From the NCBI GenBank assembly GCA_012295275.1, contig CM022673.1:10353288-10413287 (forward strand): a DNA stretch of 60,000 nt, in the 5' to 3' direction. Each line of letters starts with the position of its first letter. Position 1 is the stretch's first letter. Below, in pieces: positions 51,613 to 60,000 of the stretch. Position numbers and translations under genes: made by a program. The notes under the pieces were generated by a model, which saw nothing but the letters and a program-made list of their open reading frames with translations, did no database searches and was not told the DNA's origin. Source of the stretch: Chrysomallon squamiferum. Its lineage: Eukaryota; Mollusca; Gastropoda; Neomphalida; Peltospiridae.

Positions 51613-54306
51613 AAAAAAAAAAAAAAAAAAAAAAAACCTTTGAATAAAATATTGATTTGTTCATTGACGAAATGTCAGGTTTGGGATAATTACTCCTGTT
51701 GACCTCTGTCATTCCAAGAATTGAATCAACTCAGTTGTAAGACAGGGCAGTTAGCAAATGGTTCAAGTGATGTTGACCATTTTCAACTTAATTCCTTCGT
51801 TACTCATTTTGCCATGTCTTGTAAGAAAATATTTCTGGGGTTTTTTTTCTTATTATTTTTCTTATTATTTCTCTTATTCAGTTGGTTGTCAAATTCTGTC
51901 CAGTTTTTCTGAATACAGAATGTAACTATTATGGACTATTATTATTATTGTTGTTGTTGTTGTTGTTGTTGTTACCACCACAATATATTAGTTCTGCAAA
52001 TAATTCTATTTTAAAGTAATTTTACGTCAAATGTTATCTACATCTTCTAAGATTATTTTAAAGATAAAATGGAATTTCAGACTAAAACAAATATTTACAT
52101 CTTCATATATGAGCAAGCACTCACAAATATTTTAAATACTTTTAAGATTTTATTTCAAAATAAAAATGTCTAAAATGCACTAATAAAGCATGATGGTGCA
52201 AAACTGTCAGTCAAGCTAAATTTAATTTTCAATCTTTACAGTTATTGTTATGTTCTACAGATTCTAATTTTCTAAATCTAAAAAACCCCCAACAAATGTA
52301 TCAAGCTATCAAAAAGATTTACAAGTGACTGCAGCAGTTACAGAAATGTTTAGTATATAAACATTTAAATGCAGTAGTTTTTAAAAAGCTTCATGAATTA
52401 GGAATCTAATGAATCTGCTTCTACTTAAAACTATGTATTGAAATGAAAAAATAAATAAATAAAATAAAACAAAACAACCCCCCCCATACAAAACAAATAA
52501 CATTAAATATTATTTCAGAAATGTTTTTAAAAAGTATTTAGACTTACAAATTACTGAAGTATATCTATGTATGAATGAATGTATGTATGTATGTATGTAT
52601 GTGTGTGTGTGTGTGTATGATGTGTGTGTATGTATATATGTATTTATGTATGTGAGTATATATATATATATATATATATGTATGTACTTGTGTGTGTGCG
52701 TGTGTCTGTGTGTACATATATGTGTATTATAGGAATTTGAATATTCTGTCTGCACACTGACAATATTTGGGAATGCACTGGTACAGGAGGACAAAGTCAA
52801 TTACAACCTCACAAATGTATGTATGTATGTATGAATGAACATGTAAATTTAAATATCATTTTAAAACAATGAGCTATAGAAATGGTACATAGTCATGTGT
52901 TATTGTTTTGTTTGTTTTTTGATATTCTGAAAAACAGATCAAAGTGATTGCAATAGGTTTGTTATAAATCATTTTACACAGTTGAAAAAGGTTTATTAAG
53001 CCATACACATTATTGTAATGGTTCTGGAACATTTATTGAAGAAAATATTGTTTGTGTGACATTTTTCATTTCTGGTACTTGAAAAAATCAAAACAATTTT
53101 AACAAAAATGAAAAGAAAAAAATGCAGAATATAAATTATTTATTTATTTATTTTTAAATTACTTGTTTTTTATTTATTTATTTATTTTTTTTTTTTTTTT
53201 TTTTTTTTTAATGGAAAATCAAAACAATTTTTTCCAAAATCAAAAGAAAAAAAATATATAAATTTTTTATTTATTTATTCTTAAATCCTTGATTTTTAAG
53301 GGGTGTGATTTGGGGAAATTTTTTTTTTTTAATGGATTTGGGTTTTTTATAAATTCAAATTAATTATTATATATCAATTTTCTGTGAGACTCGAATAAGA
53401 AGTGACAACAACAGAGGCAGAAATTAGCAAACAATTATTATATATAAACATATTTATATACTTCGTCACACGTGGTTTTAGATTTCATGGGAGTTACTGC
53501 TGCTGTTGTAGCCGATGTCTTTGTTTGCACGGCTTCCTTTTTAGTGCTTTTTCCATAATCATGTACAGCAGTTGTTGCTGTTGTAGCCGATGTCTTTGTC
53601 TGTAGTTTTGTTGAGCTTACCATATAGGTTGTAGTTGTAGAAGGATAGCAATCACTAAGTGTTGAATTCTATGAAAATCATTGCAGTACGTATGTCAATA
53701 ATGAATTTTCTATATTCAAAAAAAACAGTACTTAAGTTTATATTATCTGCAGTGTTTATTTAAAAAAGAAAAAAAGAAAAGTCCAGTGTGTGTGAATATT
53801 TGGTCACAGCATTAGTATATTTAAGTGTAAATAAATTTAAAAAAAATGTTTTTAGCAGTTTGTACTCATGTAAGTATTTTATCAGAACAAAAATGTATTA
53901 TAAGGAGATAAAAATGGAGATTTCTGTGTTCATATAATGTTCAGTCAAACAAAAATAATTTCTTAATATATATATATATATATAGACACACACATTTGTG
54001 TTTATGTATGTGTTTGTGCATATGTGTGTGTGTGTGTTTTTTGCAAATGTCATTAATCAATATTCTTTTTGTTAATTTCTTTCCTTTTTAAAGAAAAAGA
54101 AAGTGTTCTTTTGGATCAGGTATGACATTAATATGCCTGAAATAATCTGCAGAAGATGACATTCTCTCTTTTTGTTTGTCTATCTGTCTGTATGTCTGTC
54201 TCTCTCACTTTCACATGCATATACACCAAACACAAATACATATATAAACATATGCATAAATACACAAATAAAAATAAATACATTCATACACATATACTTA
54301 TACACT

Positions 54307-54345
<39 letters not shown>

Positions 54346-57269
54346 ATCAAAGTGCCACAACTATTAAAATACATATTAGTCAATTACATGCATTTTTAGT
54401 TCTGTTATTAAAAATTAATATTTCCAACAGAATTAAACAAAAAAAAAAAAAAAAAAAAAAACATGCCAATATGCCAACATGCCAATGTCCAAAATAAATG
54501 AATTTTCGTAGTATACAGGCTTTTTTTAAACAAAAAAAAACAAGCAAAGTTTAACAAAAATGGTCAAGACAAGTGAATTCTAAATATTCACTAAGCAAAA
54601 CTTACACAATTCTTAAAATTTATTCTTAATTTTTAAAATGACTATTTATTAATTTTAAAATTTGATTACAAGTATGAAGAAAGACAAAGTAAAAAGTTAG
54701 CATTAGTCACACTGTAAGATAGTAATACAAATTCTACAAAAATTCTCTTTTTAGTCTCAGAGATTAAGAGCAGATGTCAAAAAAACATGTTTGTTACTGT
54801 AGTAGTAGAAGTAGTAGTGTGAAAACAATTAAAAAATAAAACTCATTTTTGCAGAAAAAGAAACAGAATACAAACACAAACAGCAGTTCAAAAGAAAACC
54901 TGCATACATACATACATACATACAAACATACATGTGAACAAAAATAAACAAACAAAAATGATTAAGAATGCAACACTTACAATGTGACTGCATCCCTCCT
55001 TCAACCACTGTTCACGTTTCCAGTCAAACCCATCTGAACATCGTTGCACTGCGTTACACCACTGGCAGTTGAACTTTACATTCTTATGATTTACACACAA
55101 TCTACAGTCCTCTAAAATGTTGCATGCTGGGAAATAAATAAAAAAATTTAAAAAATATGTACTCACAGACAAACAAAACACACACACACACACACACATT
55201 GATAATTTTTTAGAGTTATAGAGTAATGTAAAGCAATAACCAATGCAAAAATAAAACAAGATAAAAATAATTGTTACTTAAAATAATCAGAAAATAAATA
55301 TTCTTATAAGCCATATTAAGTGAATAAAACAAATGGAAATTGAAAAATAAATAAAAGATCTACTTACTTGGCAATGGTTTCAAAATAATAACAGTCCCTT
55401 GTTCTACCTGCTCCAAGTCAAATGAAACTCGGTGATACTCATATATAGTTCTTCTTTTCACTCCTACATAGCAACATTATAGTTTTGTTAAAATACTGTA
55501 AACAGTTAACTGTTACTGTAAAAATCAAAAAATATTATAAACCATTAACTGCAAAATTACAGTTTTATTAAAATACTGTAAACAATTAACTGTTACTGTA
55601 AAAATCAAAAAATTACAGTTTTATTAAAATCAAAAATTAACTAAAAAATACTATAAACCATTAACTGCAAAATTACAGTTTTATTAAAATACTGTAAACA
55701 ATTAACTGTTACTGTAAAAATCAAAAATAATATAAACCATTAACTAATACTGTGTCATTAATAAGTTTTACTAGCATAAAACTGCTGATTATCATTTGTT
55801 TGGACTTCAAGCATGGATCTAAACTGGTTTGTGGTGTTTTTTGTACCGTCATAGCCAGAGTTATTGAGCGATGTTGTTAAGAAGACTAAACTGTGTCAAC
55901 ATATTTTGTAAATGAAGAGCTACTACCAACAGAAACAATAAAGATGTGCTAATAGAAAGGCCTGTGTCTGTATAATGTGAATTTTAGAGTTAAACTGGCA
56001 TTACATTCAGTGTGTGGTGTATATGAACATAATATTTCAATTAGGTATAAAATGACTGAAATTCAATTCTTGGAAAAAGGCTGAGAATTGTGTAGGGTGT
56101 CATTTAGATTTTCAGAGACATTTTATGACATTTTTGAGAGATAAATTTTTTTTAAAATAACCATATTCTTTGAGTACTGCATCAATGTAAAAGAAATATA
56201 TGACAGAAAAAGTCCAGTTGGTGAATTTTGCTAGTTATTATTTAGAATTTCAGAGATTCTTATATCTTTGAGAAGAAAATAAATAAATAAATAACCGTAT
56301 TTTTTAACACTGTATCAATGTGCAAGAAACATATGATAAAAATTTACTGTCATAAAAAATGTATAGTTTGAGAGTTTTGCTGGGTAATGTTTAGAATTTC
56401 AGTCTGATTTGTTGTTTTTTTTAGAGAAAAAAAGAAGAAAACTAACCATATTCTTTGAGCACTGTGTCAATGTAGAAAGCATCTGAAAGTCCTATCTTAA
56501 CAGGATGGTTCTTTTTGGATATTTTTGTCACTGATATTGGTAGCTACAATAAATAAATAAAAGTAAATATATTTAAAGAATTGTATTATATTTAATTTCA
56601 AATCAACAATAAATAACTTTTAGAAATTTCCTCTCAGCAATCATACAATTTTACCATTAACAGATAAAATCAGCAATAAAATGAATGAATGAATGAACAA
56701 ATGAATGTTTAACGACACCACAGCACAAAATGAAGTTAAATAAAACAAAATGGTGACTATTTTCTATGTACAAATTCAAAATTAAAATTAGCCAAAACAC
56801 TGTGTAAAGAGCTGTGCAAAAAGTATCACAGTTTACTTAAATTATAATTCACGGAAAATCCTGTAACACTCAGATTTTTTTTTAAACAAGTTCAGGATGG
56901 AATTGAAAAGATTCCTTCACATTTTTTGACCAAATACATCCTTCTGTATCTGCCAAAGATGATTGCACTCCACCAGAATGTGGCGCACTGTCAGAGTTCA
57001 CTGACAGTGTTCACACTGAGGTGGACAGTCCTTCTTAAGGATAAATGAATGGGTCAAACAACAGCAATAAAATGATATTGATTCACCACAATAAAATAAG
57101 AAATGAAACACACTATTAATTTACAATTTTAAGCAAAAGTATGTTAACTTTACATTTTTAAATAAAATTATTACATTATTTTAAAACTGTATGAACCAAC
57201 TCACTGTTTTATAGAGAAATTTGATAGTACCATCCTTCATCAAGATAACCTGGAAATTGAAGGCTTCAG
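47638..57269 (-). CDS. PLXDC: Plexin-domain-containing protein (PLXDC1/2, TEM7 family), 5'-partial, 8 exons
   Basis: Single-pass surface protein. Vertebrate PLXDC1/2 are described as receptors for PEDF and as binders of matrix proteins. Eight exons on the minus strand join in phase to about 289 residues: the end of the nidogen-like region (FQVILMKDGTIKFLYKTLP, then KKNHPVKIGLSDAF), [16 protein letters not shown], a PSI domain with its Cys pattern (CRLC, CQWC, QRC, FDW, GC), a Thr-rich stalk, a transmembrane helix, YTHPTTAS, and a tail RPSQLKVKMSNMKFW ending KYAVETTA. Each of these has a clear counterpart in vertebrate PLXDC2 ([49 protein letters not shown]). The vertebrate protein is about 530 residues, so the N-terminal half is missing and should lie beyond 60000. 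PLXDC1 versus PLXDC2 cannot be settled; invertebrates may have only one. Confidence 0.95.
47800..48200. other. PLXDC intron between exons 7 and 8
   Basis: (CATA)n and (TA)n at 47810-47932, otherwise plain AT-rich sequence. Confidence 0.6.
48211..48335 (-). CDS. PLXDC: PLXDC exon 7: transmembrane helix
   Basis: Minus strand, after ctgttttcag. Reads (H)FPIGATIAVILILLLVFGG, then LAVWLFYAYTHPTTASGLWL, then ME, followed by gtaaag. One hydrophobic helix is followed by YTHPTTAS, the counterpart of [11 protein letters not shown] in vertebrates. Confidence 0.95.
48800..48836 (-). CDS. PLXDC: PLXDC exon 6: juxtamembrane micro-exon
   Basis: A 37-nt exon on the minus strand after tttcaacag. Reads NSTESSCTVTHD plus one base (His), then gtaagt. 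The phase joins exons 5 and 7 exactly. Its start (NSTxSxC) resembles the start of exon 5 (NSTLSDC), which suggests an exon-level relationship. Confidence 0.85.
48840..49610. other. PLXDC intron, AT-rich part
   Basis: (AAT)n at 48860-48900, CA-rich runs at 49080-49135. No exon seen. Confidence 0.6.
49614..49799. repeat. Compound GT / GTGTCT / GTGA microsatellite
   Basis: A ~185-bp uninterrupted array: (GT)n, then four tgtgtc units, (GT)n again, ending in (GTGA)n. On the minus-strand transcript it is CA-rich. Confidence 0.97.
49800..50585. other. PLXDC intron with mixed repeats
   Basis: Poly-T at 49913-49939, CA run at 50115-50155, a GC-richer unrecognised block at 50220-50350, (ATT)n at 50367-50421, GT-rich at 50497-50560. 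Confidence 0.6.
50588..50822. repeat. ~26-bp tandem array
   Basis: About nine units of gaatattcaaataatcacta plus acagat, with minor changes (acccaaa, tatccaa). On the minus strand each unit reads ctgttagtgattatttgaat. Confidence 0.95.
50825..52540. other. PLXDC intron
   Basis: AT-rich. (ATA)n at 51355-51410, (CA)n at 51585-51608 followed by poly-A, GTT at 51950-51972. A minus-strand segment at 51480-51572 after ctgcag has two open frames but no matching phase (see rejected items). Confidence 0.55.
52560..52725. repeat. TATG/GT/TA compound microsatellite
   Basis: (GTAT)n, (GT)n, (TA)n at 52657-52679, then GT-rich. A short (TGTA)n also occurs at 52816-52832. Confidence 0.9.
52840..53461. other. 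PLXDC intron next to exon 5
   Basis: TTTA and poly-T runs (53140-53210) and a duplicated segment (aatcaaaacaattttaacaa with aaaatgaaaagaaaaaaatg at 53087 and a similar one at 53217). No further exon is seen. Confidence 0.55.
53462..53668 (-). CDS. PLXDC: PLXDC exon 5: Thr-rich stalk, possible alternative donor
   Basis: Minus strand, after gattttcatag. Starts NSTLSDCYPSTTTTYM and stays open through VSSTKLQTKTSATTATTAV, then HDYGKSTKKEAVQTKTSATT and AAVTPMKSKTTCDE, to a donor gtatat at codon phase 0. The stalk between PSI and transmembrane helix is also Thr-rich in vertebrates, which supports the long form. A stronger donor (gtaagc, also phase 0) occurs after YM, so a short exon 53621-53668 is an equally legal alternative. 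A 75-nt in-frame duplication gives two STK...QTKTSATTA units. Confidence 0.78.
53669..54980. other. PLXDC intron between exons 4 and 5
   Basis: (TA)n at 53967-53983, TCTG runs at 54176-54200, (CA)n at 54311-54340, poly-A at 54440-54461, and (CATA)n at 54902-54922. No coding signal. Confidence 0.6.
54981..55126 (-). CDS. PLXDC: PLXDC exon 4: PSI domain
   Basis: Minus strand, after tatttcccag. Reads (T)CNILEDCRLCVNHKNVKFN, then CQWCNAVQRCSDGFDWKREQ, then WLKEGCSHI, followed by gtaagt. The cysteine spacing and the W/GFD residues define a PSI (plexin-semaphorin-integrin) knottin-like module. It aligns over its whole length with PLXDC2 ([30 protein letters not shown]). Confidence 0.97.
55368..55463 (-). 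CDS. PLXDC: PLXDC exon 3: [10 protein letters not shown] block
   Basis: Minus strand, after ttgctatgtag. Reads (G)[18 protein letters not shown], then VEQGTVIILKPLP and one base, then gtaagt. [10 protein letters not shown] is identical to vertebrate PLXDC2. Confidence 0.96.
55480..55760. repeat. ~100-bp nested tandem repeat in PLXDC intron
   Basis: Units with attacagttttattaaaata, ctgtaaacaattaactgtta, ctgtaaaaatcaaaaa and tataaaccattaactgcaaa recur three times with partial deletions. Confidence 0.92.
56100..56446 (-). repeat. Donor-derived tandem copies after PLXDC exon 2
   Basis: On the minus strand, two copies of the exon's last ~40 nt plus gttatt: at 56162-56205 (reads FYIDAVLKEY in the gene's frame) and 56296-56335 (reads FLHIDTVLKNT). 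Flanking intron motifs (tttagaatttcag, ttttgctgg) repeat too. Spacing is 134 and 151 bp. Confidence 0.93.
56447..56543 (-). CDS. PLXDC: PLXDC exon 2: NHPVKIGLSDAF block
   Basis: Minus strand, after ttattgtag. Reads LPISVTKISKKNHPVKIGLS, then DAFYIDTVLKEY and the first base of Gly, then gttagt. Two diverged copies of the exon's last ~40 nt plus donor lie in the downstream intron (lower coordinates). Confidence 0.96.
56681..57062 (-). mobile_element. 5'-truncated non-LTR retrotransposon 3' end
   Basis: On the minus strand, from about 57060, one frame reads LTHSFILKKD, then CPPQCEHCQ, a stop, then TLTVRHILVECNHL. This is the C-terminal C-x2-C...LTV.HIL.EC motif of non-LTR retrotransposon reverse transcriptases common in molluscs and arthropods. 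It then decays, and the 3' end reads gtgctgtggtgtcgttaaac followed by a (CATT)n tail at 56708-56681. That tail is a familiar end of molluscan elements (recalled). The element is broken and non-functional. Confidence 0.82.
57205..57269 (-). CDS. PLXDC: PLXDC exon 1 of those visible: nidogen-like region end
   Basis: On the minus strand, after tttgtttgtag, reads EAFNFQVILMKDGTIKFLYK T, then gtgagt. It corresponds to SFTFQATL-DGRI-FGYKEIP of vertebrates. It begins with two bases of a split codon, so an upstream exon exists, but none is recognisable to 60000. Confidence 0.92.
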
Positions 57270-58950
57270 CTACAAACAAACATATACACATTATTATTAT
57301 TATAATTATTATTATCGTTATTGTTAAAGTTATTATTGTTGTTGTTATTATTATTACTATTTACTATTATTATTGTTGTTGTTTTTGTTATTGTTTTTAT
57401 TACTACTTATTATTAGTTTATTATTATTATTATTATTATTAAAAAGATACTTTATTTTTTTTCCTAGCAAAGTTAAGGATTGAATAATAAAGTTTTCGTT
57501 CATAAAAAGCTTTCATTTAATGTTGTTGTTAATTTTCCAGTCCTGTTTATTTATATCAACTGAAAAAATAAAAAATAAAAAAAACATTTTACACTGTACC
57601 ACAAGGTCAAATACTGTCATAATAAATGTCAAACATAAAAAATACCCAGGCTATCAATCACATGTTCATAATACATATCAAATAATGTTAAATTTGTGTG
57701 TATTTATCCTGCATTATAGCTAACATATAAAAAGCATAACTGATATGCAAAAATATTTCTATTCTCAACCGATTTTTAAAAACCTTTGTAATTTATCCTG
57801 TTTAAAAATGATGTGGAAACAGTATGTAACTGAAATTAAGATGCTCCAGAAATGCTGCATGTAGCAAATGGCTATAATGTTTTAAGACTTTTATAGTATA
57901 AATTTTATCAAATGTTTATCTGAATGTAGGTTTGAGTGTGTATAGGTATGAGTATGTAGGTATGTCTGTATATGTGTGTGTATTCTAATGTAATAATATA
58001 CACAATATTTCTTAAGAATTTAAAATTTAACATAATAATGAAATAAATTAATATCTAAGTATTGTACCACTGTGATATATTTGTGTAGAAAAGACAAACA
58101 TCAATTTTAAGTTAGTAAATGAAACAACAATTATCCACGATGTCAAACAGAAATTAAAACCATCTGGTTTTATTTTTTTTATTTCACCACATTTTTAACC
58201 AATCTCTGTTTAATGGCAGATAATATGTATTAAAACATGCAACAACGTAACAAAACATTAAGTAAAATAATACCCCTTGAAATAATAATCAAAACCAGGA
58301 ACATTCTGGATACCTGGACATCTTCACCAGATAAAGGTACATTGAATATATTTTGTTTGTGGCAATGAATTGCATATAATAATAATAAGAAGAATGAAGA
58401 TATGAGGATGAGGATTATGGTGATGACATTTTTAGCCTTACCTTCTTTCTTGTGAATATATGCTTTCCTGTGTGTGTGTGTGTATGTGTGTGTGACTCCC
58501 CCCTCTCTCTCTCTCTCTCTCCCCCCTCTCACCCTCTCTCTCTCTCTCTATTTGTGTAATTGTTTAATGTATGTTTACTGGTGAAGATGTAAAACAAAAA
58601 CATGATGATCAACACCACTACCTCATGCAAGTAACAAAAACAATGTTTCAATAGCTAAAAATTCAAACTGTTTTTCTTTGAAAAATTAAGAAACAAAATT
58701 TAATAATATTTAAGAAAGCAAGCTAAAACTGCAGTTTGATAACATTCACTTACAATTTTTTTTTTTTTCCTTCTTATCATTTACCTTTAAGTAACAACAA
58801 TAATTTTAACAAACTAAATTAATCAAAATATACATACAAATTTAAATGTATAATTAAAAACATCGACAGTAATAACGTAAGGCATTTTGACAATAAATAT
58901 ATAAAATGGAATAAATTTATCCCGAATAAATATCACTGATTTTTATTCAC

Positions 58951-58983
<33 letters not shown>

Positions 58984-60000
58984 TCTTAAGGATTTATATA
59001 AAAAATCTAACATTATGTATCCAAAGTTGCATCTTAACAGCTTTTTAATAAACAGTTCATGCAATATCCATTACAAAAACCTTATAACATATGTAGTTAT
59101 TATTTACTGAAAGAAAAAATATAAATAAGTATTTTACACATTGGTTATTTTATACGTTTTGTGTTGCCCATTTAGATAAATGTATGGCTAAATCTATGAC
59201 TGAATATATATAACTATATATTGTGAGCTTAAGAAATTATTTCATGTGAATTTTTTTTTCTATATGCTTCATTTTCAGCACTGTTGTAATAAGCTTCTTT
59301 TTTTTTTTTTTTAAACATTTCTTCTGTAATTATTTTAAAATTATTGTAAGCTATTTTCAGCAAAACTGCTGAGTAACAGTTACAAAATTAGTTTATGCTG
59401 TTCATGCTTGTGAACCTACTGAATCAAAAAAAAAAAAATTAAAATATATATACTTTGATGATAATAATAATCCAGCATGGCATAGATTTAAAGTCATGTA
59501 ATAATGCAACAATAACAACTTGAAATTTGAAGTTACAAGATGTTACAACTAATTATTAAAGAAATTTAAGTAAATGTTTAGCTTAGACTTGAAAATAACA
59601 AGGTTGACTTAGTTATTCAACATACACCTTTCATGCTGTAAAGGATCCAGGTTAAAAAAAAATACACTGATTTTAGTATTCCTTTATAGTTTATTATAAT
59701 GTAGATTATTTTTTAAACAAAAATCTCCATTCAGGTTATAACAATTATACAAACATTCAGATATAAAATAAAGAATCAGTCTGCATGCATACATCTGAAA
59801 ACTGGACGATTGTTATTACGAATTAGTCTAAACTGCATGCTTGCTAGTTCGTGTGGAATGTATCATTTCACGTAAAGAAATTATGAAAGTTATGTTGATG
59901 CTGACTCGTGTGACATTTTGAGAAACTGTGATTTTTTAATCAAATGTCTGACATGTTTTGAAATATGTATTCAATAATAATAAAATAGCAATGATGATGA
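57270..60000. other. PLXDC intron, no exon found
   Basis: (ATT)/(GTT) at 57290-57440, a purine/pyrimidine run (CT)n at 58500-58550, (CA)n at 58953-58980. No PLXDC N-terminal motif was found on the minus strand. Confidence 0.55.

Noticed and set aside
52700-52800. Minus-strand frame LTLSSCTSAFPNIVSVQTEY with a fair acceptor before it
   Set aside because: Upstream in-frame stop, no suitable donor, then runs into a microsatellite.
58230-58532. 100-codon minus-strand frame
   Set aside because: Begins in a (CT)/(GA) repeat; the remainder has no family signal and no usable splice sites for PLXDC.
1-60000. CRISPR arrays, operons, ribosome binding sites, riboswitches
   Set aside because: The window is plainly eukaryotic; the tandem arrays lack unique spacers and are minisatellites or microsatellites.

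Overview
This window is eukaryotic, AT-rich and intron-dominated. It most likely comes from a lophotrochozoan, probably a mollusc and plausibly a gastropod. The support is short exons with clean GT-AG introns, very abundant microsatellites, degenerate copies of what I recognise as a common molluscan tRNA-derived SINE, and the 3' end of a non-LTR retrotransposon whose tail motif I also recognise from molluscs. The species cannot be determined. Nothing prokaryotic, no rRNA or tRNA gene and no CRISPR array is visible.

Two real protein-coding genes are present. They are convergent (tail to tail), and each lacks its 5' end. (1) Plus strand, 5434-34158: the last 26 exons (2,582 nt of CDS, about 859 residues plus stop) of an integrin alpha subunit without an I domain. 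It is closest to the alphaV/alpha5/alpha8 (PS2, RGD-binding) group. The visible part runs from propeller blade 3 through four Ca-binding FG-GAP blades, thigh, genu, calf-1, calf-2, one transmembrane helix and a GFFKR tail. The signal peptide and blades 1-2 are not found and should lie upstream of the window. (2) Minus strand, 57269 down to 47638: the last 8 exons (about 289 residues) of a plexin-domain-containing protein (PLXDC1/2, TEM7 family): end of the nidogen-like region, PSI domain, Thr-rich stalk, transmembrane helix and short tail. Its N-terminal half lies beyond position 60000. Every exon was joined by checking codon phase and the GT/AG borders. Both products are single-pass cell-surface proteins of adhesion or matrix biology, but nothing here shows that they work together.

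Layout: 1-5433 is intron or upstream DNA with a SINE copy and tandem repeats. 5434-34158 is the integrin gene. 34159-47637 is the region between the two stop codons (3' UTRs and intergenic DNA), with no coding signal but one striking 70-bp perfect palindrome. 47638-57269 is the PLXDC gene. 57270-60000 is PLXDC intron.

The most unusual feature is a recurrent architecture rather than a new gene. At six junctions in the two genes, the sequence across an exon/intron border (3' or 5' splice site, usually with some exon bases) has been copied into the adjacent intron; five of these are local tandem copies and one is a copy just over 1 kb away. The resulting decoy splice sites are often still consensus, and those I translated from the acceptor copies run into a stop codon. 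Other points of note are a polybasic furin-type site in the integrin thigh domain at the place where alpha4 integrins are cleaved, in addition to the usual calf-2 site, and a PLXDC stalk exon that appears to read through an older strong donor into a Thr-rich duplicated segment.
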